Below, in pieces: positions 12,551-22,985 of a stretch of DNA of 64,000 nt (positions are counted from its first letter, which is position 1; each line of letters begins with the position of its first letter). The notes beneath the pieces are model-generated. The model saw only the letters and a list, made by a program, of their open reading frames with translations. It searched no databases and was not told the DNA's origin. This DNA comes from Chlamydomonas reinhardtii (Eukaryota; Chlorophyta; Chlorophyceae; Chlamydomonadales; Chlamydomonadaceae). Made by a program: the position numbers and the translations under genes. The stretch lies in the NCBI RefSeq assembly GCF_000002595.2, contig NC_057012.1, forward strand, positions 3,669,910 through 3,733,909. The letters are read 5' to 3'.

Positions 12551-14357
12551 CCCCAAGCCCCAAACAGCTCTCCATCTTGCCGCCCACCTGCTGTACGGCA
12601 ATGTACCACTCCACGGACCGTGTCAGCTTGGCCATCGTCTCGGAGCGAGTGCCGTCAGCCTGCAGGGGGCGGGGAGGCGGGGAGGCGGGAGGTGAGCTGC
12701 GAGAAACGGACATGCTGCGCCGGAGCCCGCCATGTATGAGGTAGGTCAGGCAGAGCCCATTTGCAGGGCTTGCAGCCGGGCCCAGCCCTCAGGCAAGCCA
12801 AGTCCACCACCGCCACCTGCCTTGTATATCTCGCACTCCTCAACCTGCTCCTCCAGGACCATTCCCGGTGGCAGCTGCGCCTGTGGGGTGGAGCGGGCGG
12901 CAGAGGCGCCAAGAAGCAACTGAAGCGGTTGGACTTTGGGTTTGACACACGGCTATAATTCACAACGTGGCCATGCCAACGCTACAGCAGTACAGCTCCG
13001 CGGTGCGGAAGCCCCTCAACCATTAAGCAGCTGGGCCGCCATCAGCACACCTCCCTTCATCCTGTCCGCTGTGCGCTGTGTGCCGCTGCCCCCTGCCCCG
13101 TCCAGCCGTCCTGTCCGCTCCGCCTCACCTGCAGCCGCTGCCGCACCTCCGCCGGCTCCATGCGCTCAGCCAGGTAGAGCTGCGGGTGTAGGGTGGGAGG
13201 AAAGAGAGCGGCGGGGGCAGCAGGGCAGCTGTGAGCGACCTGAAGCGACGTAATGACTGGCCGGCGGCCCGCGGACGCCGCGATCATGCACTTTCAGAGC
13301 ATGCCGAATGAAGAAGTGGGTATAATGCCGCAGTGACGCTTCCTTGCGGTCCCCCTTCTCCTGAAACCGAGTTCCTTTCGGGTCAAACGCGCCACGAGTG
13401 GGCTGACAGCCCCACAAGTCCCTCACCTCCAGCAGCTCGCAGCTGGAGGTGGCGCCCAGCGGCAGCGGCTGCGCCACCGCCACCAGCGGTCGAGAGTGGA
13501 AGGGCGACTTGTCGTGCGCCACAGGCAGCGCGGCCCGGCTGGAGTGTACAGCATGGGCAAGGGTTGCAGGGCAATCAGGAATTCATCCAAACTCTAGGTG
13601 AGGTGGTGGTGGTCTCGAATGGCGCCTGTTGAACCCAGGAACGCGGCCACGTAGCTAGGTATGGCGTTGCGACGTGTGTTTAGCTAGGAAGTTCTTTCGT
13701 GTTCTGCCGAGTTTTAGATTTTGGAATGATTGACCTCGGCCCCTGGAACCGATCCACGTGTGGCCCCTCCTCCAGCCTACCCTGAGACTACCCTCAATAC
13801 AAGCACAGCTTGTGTTGCATCACCGGCTACCCCACGCGGCTAACCCCTACCCCTTTCCAAACATCCTTGCAAACCCCCCCCCCAAGCTCAACTTGATTTG
13901 GTTTAGTTTGGGCTGGTACCGTATCTACAACCCCCCCCCCCCCGGGCTGCCCTCTCACCGGATGGCCCGGTCAATGGCCCGCAGCAGGTCCAGGTGCCCC
14001 ACAAACACCAGGTCGCCGCCCTTGCTGAAGCGCAGCCGCAGCCGCTGCGTCTTGGCCGTGCGGGGCCTGCAGGCGGCAGGGGACAGGCGAGGGACGGGAG
14101 GAGGCAGCGGGGTGGGTCAGCGGGAAGGGCACGGCGGGGGGTTGAGGTGTACATCGGGTCGTCCATGCCACACGTGTGCCGTGGCATACCCGGGGAACCG
14201 GGCGTGATGGCTGGCACCCACGGGTGCAGTGCAGGCAACGCCTTTGCCGACAACCAAACACACGGTACATGTTGGCTTGCGAACACAGTCCAGGCAATGC
14301 CTTGCGGACAGCTTACCGCATACACGTTCACTCGTTCTGGTTCCCTTAACTACACAG

Positions 14358-14417
<60 letters not shown>

Positions 14418-15879
14418 ACACACACACACGCGCGCGCGCGCGTTCATCTCACTTGTAGTGTCCCTGGAACTCGGGCACGGGCGGCGGCACCGCCACCACG
14501 TTCTGTCCGAACCCAGCGTCCTCCTCACACACGCCGCACTCGGAGCACAGCCCGCTGTGCGAGCAGTCGGGCACTGTGGACGCCTCCAGCGCGCGCTGCA
14601 GGTCCGCCTTCAGCCACCACTTGGCAATGCCTGCGAGCTCGAGGGCCAGCGCGAGGACAAACGCCGGTGTGCTTATGCGTGCGTGCGCTTGTGCATCAGC
14701 GCAGGACGTGGCATGTGTGTGCGGGCACTGGCCGGGTTCACGGCGTACCACAGGCTCCACCGCGAAGGGCGCCTGCCTGCTCCCGACCTTGCCTGCTCCT
14801 GCTGACTCACCCGTGTCGATGTGGTCCCAGGGCAGCGGCATGTTGAGTCGGTCGTCCGCCAGCACACCGCGGTCCAGCCGCCCCCGCCCGCCGCCGCCCT
14901 GGCCGCGGAAGCGCTCGTCACCCAGCGCCTCCAGCACATCCCACTCGCCCGCCTCCACCTGCGCAGGCACAGGCACCATGCGCACGTCGGGTCAGGGAGG
15001 CACAGTGTGTCGGCGGCTTTACTCCGGGCACGGGTCAGAGTGTCCGGGCATGGCCGGTGAACACCCTAGGTGATGGGTGTGGAGCCAGACGCAGGCCGCA
15101 TGCGGCAACCCCACAAAACCACCGCAGGCGGCCGCACCCCGCCATCCGCCGCCTGGCCCTTCCCACCTGCCGGTACTTCCAGTCCATGCCCGCCTCCTCG
15201 ATGGCTCGGCACCAGTACGAGTACGCCCGCTCCTCGCTCTCCCACCTGCAGGAGGCAGGCGGGGAGGGGAAAGGTGTGTGTGTTGGGGGGCGTAGATACC
15301 AGCCCAAACTAAACCGAACCAATGCAAAACAGCGAGGAGGAGAAAGGGGAGTGTCATCGTGCCCCAGCCCAACGCGCGTCTCTTCGCAAATTGATGGAGA
15401 CGGGTGAAGATGGCTACGAGCAAGGGTCCATTGACACGGTATGTAGGTCAGCATCACAGCTTGCACAGCACGGCACAGCACAGCAAGCGGTTGTGAGCAC
15501 AAGCGTGCATCCATGTGTGGCTGAGGCGCGGCTAAGAGGACGCTGCGGGCGACCCGCACCCACACCCGCCCTCGCCCCCGCACCCGCCCCCGCACCCGCC
15601 CCCGCCCCCGCCCCCACCAGGAGTCGTTGGTGGCTCCCAGCTCCCATGCGCGCCGCACCACCCCCGCCACCCGCCGGTCGCCCCGGCCCACGAAGTCCTC
15701 CATGGCGCTGACGCGGATGGACGTGAAGTTGGCCTTGACCTGCGGGGGGAGGAGGCGAAGCGGGAGGCAACAGGGCGAGGCTAGCTGAGGAGCGCCGCCG
15801 GCATGGTACCGTGCATTGCGGTGCTGCTCTTACATTCCTGAAAATGTGCATGTGTGGCAAGCATACTTGTCTTGTACGC

Positions 15880-15915
<36 letters not shown>

Positions 15916-16710
15916 CACACATCACAGTCCTTGCCCCTTGCTGCGTTCCTGCCACATGCACACGCACGCACCTGCGGCAGCTTGCCCAGCGCCTGCCGCA
16001 GCATGGCCTGCTTGCGAGCGAACTCGGAGGTGGACACGGAGTGCCACTGGAAGGGCGTGTGCGGCTTCGGCGTGAAGTTAGAGATGGTCACGTTCACGGC
16101 CAGGTGCCACTTGCCTAGGGGGTGGAGGTGGGGGTGCGGGGGGGCAGGTGGTGCGGTCAGGGCTGGGCCGGGGCCGGGCATTGAAGGGGCCGTGAGGCCC
16201 ATTGTACTCCCTCTTCGCACGCGTCCTCTCCCTCCCTCCCTCTCCTGCCTAACCCCTCCTCCTGCTCCTGCTCTGTGTCCTCCCCCCCATCCTCTCTCCC
16301 GCCCTCTTCCCCCCCCACGCCTCCACCCACCCGTCCGGCACTCCCGCTGCAGCCACTCGATGGTCTCGGCGATGCCCATCACGTCCGCGTCCGTCTCGCC
16401 GGGCAGCCCAATCATGAAGTACAACTTGACCTGCCGGGTTATGGCGGGAGTGGAGAGGTGTGGGGTTGCCGGCGAAGAGCTTTGGGGGGGATAGGAAGGT
16501 TACAAGCGACGAAGCGGAACGGGGGCCTGGGGCAGGACTGGGCTGGCGGCGGGGCCCTCGGGTGCCGTGGGGCTGGAGCTGGTCCTGTCCCTCGCACCTG
16601 GCGCCAGCCGCCGTCCCAGGCGGTCTTGATGCCGCGAAGCAGCTCCTCGTTGGTCAGGCCCTGTGCAGCCAAGGTGTGCGTATGTCTGTGTATGTGTTTG
16701 TGTGTGTGTG

Positions 16711-16764
<54 letters not shown>

Positions 16765-19700
16765 TGAGTGTCCATGTGCGTCAGGAAAACGCAAATCGGT
16801 TCAAGGCCGAAACCGCGCGTTCAGCGTGTGCATGCGTGTGTGTTGTCCCAGTTTGGCAACAGGAGGCAGGCAGGCACACATGCTCCGTGGACGAGCGGTT
16901 GCATGTATACCACTTGCACTACCTGCACCACACGCACCGCACTCGCACCTTGTTGATGATGTCACGCAGCCTCTGGGTGCCCGCCTCGGGCGCGAACGTC
17001 AGGCCGCTCTTGCGGCCCTGGCCGCTGCCGATGATGTTGGCGATGTTGTCATCAAAGCGGTCCACTCGCTGGGAGGGCAGCGACAGCACCACACCCTCCT
17101 CCTGCAGTTATTGAGCAGGCGGCAAAGGCACAGCATGAGCATGTGTGCTGTATATGCGTGTGTGTGGGGGGTGTAGATCCTAGCCCAAATTAAACCGAAC
17201 CCAGAGCAAAACAGCGAGGAGGAGAGGGGGGCGGGGGGCCACGGGAATACACGACGACAGCATATACCCCAGCCCTGCTCGGCTACTGCCCGCTCCCTCC
17301 CCGCCCCGGTCCCCACCTGCATGCGGTTCTTGATGGCCAGGCCCACACTGGGCAGCGACAGATAGTCGGAGCAGGACAGCGACAGCAGCGAGAACTCCTT
17401 GTAGCTGAGGGGGGGGAGGGGGGCGGGTAGGAAAGGTAGGGAGGGGAGGGCAGGGCAGGGCAGGGGAGGGTTGTAGATACCAGTCCAAACTAAACCAGGG
17501 GGCATGAAAGGGGCCGGTCCATGACCTGCCATGAGGACAACACGAAGCCCCCACCGGCAAAGCCTCGTCCTGCTGTACGTGCTGCTCACACCCTTCCACA
17601 TCAGTACAGGTACGCGCACTCGCCCACCTCTCCCGCCTCACCCCGTCTTCCTCAGGCCCTCCTCCACCGCCGCCACAACCTTCTCTGGCTCCACATCTCG
17701 TGCCGGCCGTGTCAGCATGCCGGGCTGGCAGAACCTGGGCGCGGGCGAGCACGTGGACAGGGCGTGTGTGAACCGGGCGAAGCAGGATCGTCAGCACAAG
17801 GCGCGAACGAGCATGCCTGCACGGTACATCTTGCTAGGCCACAGGCGTGGGGGCGTCACGCAGGGTGTCGGGGGAGGCGGCCAGTCCCACACACACTTCA
17901 ACACACACATCCACACGCCGCCACCAGCCACAACAATGCCCACCTGCAGCCACGTGTGCAGCCGCGGCGGATCTCCACCGTCATGCGGTCGTGCACCGTC
18001 TCCACGTACGGCACCAGCCCGATCTGCAACACCATCACCCGCAAGCTGAGGCGGTTGCGTGCCCGGATGAACCAACCAACAAGGGGGAGGGGCGGGCCAG
18101 GGGGGCCCTCAACAGGCGCCGTTCGAGTCGTGCACACCCCCCTCGTCCTGGATGGGGCTCGCCGCCCAAGAGCCGGTCTGCCTAGGCCCCGGATCTGCCG
18201 TGCTGCTGCCCTTGAGGGGCCCGCCCTTGCCGCGGGCAACCAGCCACCCACCCACCCACCCACCTCAACCACCCACCCACCCACCCACCCACCTCAACCA
18301 CCCACCCACCCATCCACCCATCCAGCCACCCACCCACCCACCTACCCAGCTACCCACCCATCTACCCACCTACCAAGCCACCCACCCAGTACCCACCCAC
18401 CCACCTGCTGGAAGGGGTCTGGCTGGCAGGTGCGGCGCTTCACACGCGCCGGCACGCCGTCCACCACAGGCACCACACTGCCGCCGAAACCCTGATACAG
18501 GTGGTGACAGGGAAGGTGGCACAGGCGGGCAGGGGCCGCGCCAGCGAGACGGCAGGCGCTTGCAGTTGCCCCAGCCACAATTGCTTGCCTGCCCGTACCC
18601 GCCGTACGTGCTAGTAATTCCCATACCTTGGGTGCCCCAACCTTGCCCTCCTTATGCATCCTTTGCTGTTTGCCTCCTCCGGACCCCTCCGGTACCCACA
18701 CCGGCTGCCGCATCCTGGTTGCCCCTCCCCTCCGGCCCCCTCCCGCCCCTCGCCCCTTGGGCGCCCCTCACCGGCGGCGCCTCGTAGAACTGTGGCACGT
18801 ACACGCCCTCCACCTGCTGCGCCAGCCGCAGCAGACTGGAGCGCCGGTCCAGCCCGTCAGCCACGCACGTCTGCGGGACAAGCAGGGCAGGGGCGCAGGG
18901 GAAGTGGGGTGGGGTGGGGGAGGTGGAGCTGTGGGGCCTAGTGCTGGGAGCTGTGCGATGGGTATTTAAGTGGGTACGGCACTGCCTTACCCGCCCCTCC
19001 GGGTTCTCGCTAACATCCAACACATGCGCGTTGGCGTGAGCGCGTGGGTGCCCCTTCCCTTTACCCTTCCGCACACATGCATACAGCACACGCGCGCTAG
19101 GTGTGCTTCTCACGCACACGCACGCGGCACGCGGCGCACACCTTGAGGCACTGGCCGATCTCCACCAGGAGCTCCTCGCCGTCGCCTGCGCACACACGCG
19201 CACACACGTGGCGTCAGGGGGGGAGGCGACGTGCGTGTGTGTGATGCAGCCATGCAGGACTTGTTGATGGGGCCTGCTGTGCAGCTAGCCCGGGACCCCC
19301 AAACGACGACGAGGAGGCTTCACCTCGCTTCCCGCACTCACCCAGCGCGAAGAAGTCAAAGAAGTCGGCGAAGGGCTCGGGGTTGGATGTGGCTGTGGGG
19401 CCGCCCGCGAACACCAGGGGCCAGGAGCCGGCGGCGGGGTCCCAGGGCACGCCCGCCGGCTCCAGCCGCTCCTGTGGTTGGTTGGGATGAGCGGTGCGTG
19501 CGTCCGGAGGTCGGGACGGGAGGGGCGAGCTTGGGAACGATGTGAGAGCTCAGCAGCTGCAGGTGTGCAGGCTCATGCAAGCAGAGTGGCACAACGCCCT
19601 ACCCGGTCCGCATGCAGCTCCGGCTCGGCCCCCAGCCCCCAAAACCCAGCCCCCCAGCCCCCAACTCCCCCCCCCCAGCCCCCCCCCCATCCCATGATCT

Positions 19701-21875
19701 TCTCTATTTGGCTTCCTCATGGGATGGTGAATACAACCCCGCCCCCCCCCCCAGCTCCACCCCACCTGCCAGCTGACGGGGATGCCCGCCTGCCTGCACA
19801 TGTCCAGCACGTTGGTGCCGCCCAGTTCGTAGGCCAGGCTGAAGCCCAGCACGTGGAAGTCACGGAGCGGGCTGGAGGCAGGGGAGGGAGGGGAGGGGAG
19901 GGGAAGGCGGAGGGGAAGGTAGAAGGTAGGGCGGCAAATGGGTTGGCGTCGGAAGCCCATTCATGGCGGACTCCCGAACAGCACAGCAGCCAGCATCCGG
20001 CAACTTTGGAATCAACTCCTCGCCCCTGGTCCCATTGCCAATCACGCGCCTTCCTCTTTGCAGCCCAACCCCACACCACCCGTCATGGGTTCGGCTTACT
20101 TGGGTTGGCATCTACACCCTCCCCCCCCCTCGCCTGCCACTTCCTTAACCACTTCCTTAACCACTTCCTTAACTAAACATGAATGTAACCCCCTCGCCTG
20201 CCTCCTCCTGCAACCTCCTGCCCTCAGCACCACCCTCACCCGCTCCCATGCCTCCCCTTGCCTCCCTGCCTCCCCCCGCCTCACCGCCTGCTCTCCACGG
20301 CGAACAGCGGCAGGCCGTGTCGCTCCAGCAGTGCCCGCATGTCGGCGGCGGGGAAGTAGGCGCGGTCGCAGGACAGCCCGGCGGCGGCGTTGAGCACCGT
20401 GTACAAGATGATGTGGCCCTGGTTGGAGGCGCCTGGGGGAAAGGGGGACGAAGGCTGGTTTCAGCATTGCCAGAAAGCAGAAAGAGGCGCATGAAGATGC
20501 AGGTCAGGACAAGCGGAACCGTGAGTGGATGGGGTGGGGATGTCAAGGGTTGAGAGGGTGTCGTCGTTGTTGTCGGAGAAGGAAGAGGAAGGGCAGGAGG
20601 GAGGGACGGGGCACGGGAGGGATGGGCGAGTACCGTACAAGGAACTACGTCCGTATGCCGCGGGCAGCACCAAGTACCGTAACCAGACAGCGCAAGGTGA
20701 GAGGCGTGCAACTGGGTGTCGGTCGTGGGCGCGCCGCCCACGGGGCATGCAGCCCGCTGGCCCTGACGCCCCGGCGCCACACTCACCAACTTCGTAAATC
20801 TCCGGGTAGGTCAGGCAGAAGCGAACAGCGGCGTCCTGCGGTCGAGAGAGTGTAGGCGCGGTGCGGGCAGGTATGCCGGGCGTGTCTTGAGCAATACCCG
20901 CCACACAGCCGCATGCAAACGGTCCTGCGGCAGTGCTGCTCCTTGCGCTCCCGGCCCCACCCGCGACCAACATACATAATGCGCGTGCACAGTGTCGACC
21001 CTGTCTCCCTGTATTCACCTACTACACACAGAAGCGCGCACGGTGTCGACCCTATCGTTGATGCTTTCCTAACACACATGTGCAAGCGCATTTCCCGCCC
21101 CACCACCCCCGCCCCACCTGCCAGGGTTTGTGTACGGCGCCGACCTCATTGCCCAGGTAGCGGCTGGGGCCCTACAGGCCACACGAAGGGGGAAGGCAAT
21201 ACCAGAGTCGGCCCGTGTACGGTAAGCGGGGGCCCACAACTATTGCCTGGCACCGTAACCTAAGCTGTCCTGGTGAGCAATGCCAGATACCTAGTACCGG
21301 ATAGTTGGCTAGCAGCTTGATGAGAGCGCCTTGGTGCTGCACAACACGGCAGCACGCCACCGCGCCCTCCAGCCCTTCCTTCAAGGAGTTCCAGATCCAC
21401 TGTCCTCTGGCCCCGCCCGGTGCTACCTTGCCCTTCTACCCTTACCATCTGCACAGCCCACAGCCGCCGCAACCCCGCACGCACGCACGCACGCACCACG
21501 CAATTAAGCATGCACATACACAAACAAACACAACTGTACGCACACGCACACCTGCAGCTGGAGCCACTCGTCCCTGGGGATCCCGTAGATGTGGGAGTCC
21601 GTGTGCCCGCTGGCTGCCTCCGCCGCCGCCTGCAGCCGCAGGGCCAGGTCCGCCGCCGCAAGCCGGCTCTCTGCCGTCCCCGCCGCCGCGGGTGCCTCGG
21701 CAGCAGCCGCTGCAGCTGCAGCCACACGACTTGAGGCGCCGCGGCCACTTGCAGCAAGCGCACACGTCGCAGGCGCGCGGAGCCATGCCAGGCCTGCCTC
21801 ACAGCGCCTGGCGCCAAGGCCTCTTGCTAACCCACATCGCGAATGGCTGGGCACTAAGGCCCCAGATGCATGCAT
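10964..21875 (-). CDS. Radical SAM protein with B12-binding-like N-terminus and C-terminal DUF2344 domain (TIGR03960/TIGR03936-like fusion)
   Basis: Twenty-eight exons close in phase to about 1,099 residues: 21552-21875, 21118-21171, 20787-20835, 20285-20432, 19766-19871, 19342-19471, 19142-19185, 18772-18870, 18405-18491, 17944-18023, 17642-17734, 17317-17404, 16949-17101, 16598-16660, 16331-16430, 15972-16114, 15618-15739, 15167-15245, 14811-14958, 14453-14630, 13959-14066, 13427-13538, 13129-13179, 12821-12880, 12588-12659, 11947-12062, 11486-11685, 10964-11256. After an Ala/Arg-rich leader that looks like a plastid transit peptide come GPSRYLGNEVGAVHK and a B12-binding-like region. The radical SAM cluster motif CTRGCRFC is residues 369-376, followed by FCQPGMLTRP and LTFAPEAGTQRLRD. 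From about residue 763 the DUF2344 domain begins (RLRLRFSKGGDLVFVGHLDL). The family is cyanobacterial/bacterial and its reaction is unknown. An upstream ATG at 21923 would add 16 residues. One intron, after exon 24, appears to use a GC donor. Function is inferred only at family level. Confidence 0.93.
12145..12196. repeat. (CA)n array in radical SAM intron 25
   Basis: About 26 CA units on the plus strand, which is GT in the sense of the gene. It lies 84-134 bases upstream of the exon 26 acceptor. Confidence 0.95.
12481..12549. repeat. (CA)n array in radical SAM intron 25, donor side
   Basis: About 34 CA units on the plus strand (sense GT), starting 38 bases inside the intron from the exon 25 donor. 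It is the second array in the same intron. Confidence 0.95.
13893..13935 (+). repeat. Copy of the intron 3'-end motif, antisense to its host gene
   Basis: Contains TTTAGTTTGGGCTGGTA then GTATCTACAA and a 14-base C run. It lies in radical SAM intron 21, 24 bases from the 5' splice site, but on the opposite strand to the gene. Confidence 0.7.
14358..14429. repeat. (CA)n array in radical SAM intron 20
   Basis: About 35 CA units on the plus strand with one CATA interruption, followed by a (CG)n run. In the gene's sense it is a (CG)(GT) array beginning about 10 bases after the exon 20 donor. Confidence 0.95.
15285..15350 (-). repeat. Copy of the intron 3'-end motif, sense orientation
   Basis: On the minus strand it reads CCTCCTCGCTGTTTTGC, GGTTCGG, then TTTAGTTTGGGCTGGTATCT and a C-rich tail. 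It ends about 40 bases before the acceptor of radical SAM exon 18. Confidence 0.85.
15558..15617. repeat. (CACCCGCCCCCG)n-like tract
   Basis: Imperfect 6- and 12-base units of CACCCG/CCCCCG abut the donor of radical SAM exon 17. In sense this is a G-rich run directly after the 5' splice site. Confidence 0.8.
15880..15913. repeat. (CA)n array in radical SAM intron 16
   Basis: About 17 CA units on the plus strand, GT in the sense of the gene, 58-91 bases from the exon 16 donor. Confidence 0.9.
16690..16762. repeat. (GT)n array in radical SAM intron 13
   Basis: An imperfect GT array on the plus strand, so CA in the sense of the gene, 30-102 bases upstream of the exon 14 acceptor. It is the only array in this gene with sense CA, and it is acceptor-proximal. 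Confidence 0.9.
17164..17226 (-). repeat. Copy of the intron 3'-end motif, sense orientation
   Basis: On the minus strand CTCCTCCTCGCTGTTTTGC is followed by GGGTTCGGTTTAATTTGGG and CTAGGATCTACACCCCCC. It is the best match to the 15285-15350 copy and lies in intron 12, upstream of the exon 13 acceptor at 17102. Confidence 0.85.
17471..17500 (-). repeat. Short copy of the intron 3'-end motif, sense orientation
   Basis: On the minus strand GGTTTAGTTTGGACTGGTAT then CTACAACCCTCCCC, in intron 11, about 66 bases before the exon 12 acceptor. Confidence 0.75.
18239..18405. repeat. (CCAC)n tetranucleotide array
   Basis: A CCAC/CCAT array with occasional CTCAA and GCC interruptions fills the donor side of radical SAM intron 9 and directly abuts the exon 9 donor. 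Sense strand is GTGG-rich. Confidence 0.9.
20087..20173 (+). repeat. Antisense copy of the intron 3'-end motif plus triple CTTCCTTAAC repeat
   Basis: GGGTTCGGCTTACTTGGGTT and GGCATCTACACCC match the motif. Then, from 20142, three tandem copies of ACTTCCTTAACC each contain a branch-point-like CTTAAC. A pyrimidine tract and CAG follow on the plus strand. The host gene, in whose intron 4 this lies, runs on the minus strand. Confidence 0.65.
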
Positions 21876-21923
21876 GGAGACGCTGACTACACGCTGCTCT
21901 GCTCCACGCTGCCACGTATGCAC

Positions 21924-22560
21924 CGTCAGGGCAGGGGCGCCTGCGCGAAGGGCCGCAGGAGAACCGAGGTGAGCTCAAGGGGTGTGGGTGAGGTGCAAGC
22001 AGTCAACGGCGCCAAAATCCCCGTAGCCCAATTCTGAGCTCAACCAGCCACATATGCCGGGCATACTTTCAGTTCATGGTGCATGGTCAAGAGTTGCGTC
22101 TTGGCTCCACAATTCAATGGACGCAAGCACCAATTTCGTGCCGGCGCAGGTTTTGCTCATGCAATCCAGGTCGATGTTACTAAAATACAATAGCCAGCAA
22201 CTTCAACCCAAACAAAGAAGCCGGTTCCTCACCCGACGTGAACCTCGACGTGTTTATGTGGCCTGGTGTGCCGCTGAGTTAATCTTGGTGTCCGGGCGTT
22301 TACGCAGGTTACCAACGTAGAATTATGCGTGACGTTCAATTCCCCTATGTGGCAATTGGCTCTGATGTTTCCCCGCGCGACCCCAAAACTTCGCATCCGG
22401 CGGCACAGTGCCGGAACACCAGCCAGGTACTGTTTACGCTCCCCACGCCGCCATTCATGTCCACGCTACCTTTATTACGCCAGGCGCCAGTCCCTGATGC
22501 CCTGGCTTCTTACAAACAGACACGGGAGTGAAGCATCTGTGCTGTCGTGCAGATTAGCTG
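21924..22560. other. 5' flank of the radical SAM gene; no other gene seen
   Basis: GC content falls here and no frame shows coding bias. It should contain the promoter of the minus-strand radical SAM gene. No TATA motif is obvious. Confidence 0.4.
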
Positions 22561-22647
22561 CCCCGAAAACAAGATACGACCCCTGCCTCCTCCCTTCCCC
22601 TGCCATGCCCTCCCTACCTCTCCACCCGCCCACCTTCCCCCCTCAGC

Positions 22648-22940
22648 TACAATGAGTTCTCGCTGCTGTCGCTGTCCTGCTCCGACTACCTGTCGCTACC
22701 CAGTGTGGGCCTGGCCATTAAGAACCGCATGCAGGTGGGGACCGGGCGGGGAGGGCAGGGAGCGGGAGCGGGCGATACGCGAGCAGGGCTAGGGTATATG
22801 CTGTTGTGGTGTATTATCGACGTGCTGTATTCCCGAGTGGACCGCTTTGATGACAACATCGCCAGGGCCGCAAGAGCAGCCTGACGTTCGCGCCCGAGGC
22901 GGGCACGCAGCGGCTGCGTCAGGCTGCGTGACTCCGACCG
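22648..22940 (+). pseudogene. Inverted, broken copy of radical SAM exons 12-13 with intron sequence
   Basis: Bases 22648-22735 repeat exon 12 of the radical SAM gene almost exactly (YNEFSLLSLSCSDYLSLPSV, versus YKEF in the intact gene), including the polypyrimidine-AG before it and about 60 bases of the following intron. Around 22838-22928 part of exon 13 follows (RVDRFDDNIA, then QGRKSSLTFAPEAGTQRLR). It lacks the start of the exon and about 18 internal bases (the NIIGSG region), and the frame then hits TGA. Retained intron sequence shows DNA-level duplication, not a retrocopy. It lies about 5 kb from its source, on the opposite strand. Confidence 0.88.
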
Positions 22941-22985
22941 AACCCTGTGACCCCCTTGCGCCCCCCCCCCTCCCCTGCACACACA

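Noticed and set aside
18239-18405. CRISPR-like regular repeat
   Set aside because: It is an uninterrupted tetranucleotide array without unique spacers.
17521-18495. 324-codon plus-strand frame rich in His, Pro and Thr
   Set aside because: It is antisense to radical SAM exons 9-11 and its THPPTHPP runs come from the CCAC array.
22054-22320. 88-codon plus-strand frame upstream of the pseudogene
   Set aside because: Composition is ordinary but without coding bias, splice partner or motif; not enough to call a gene.
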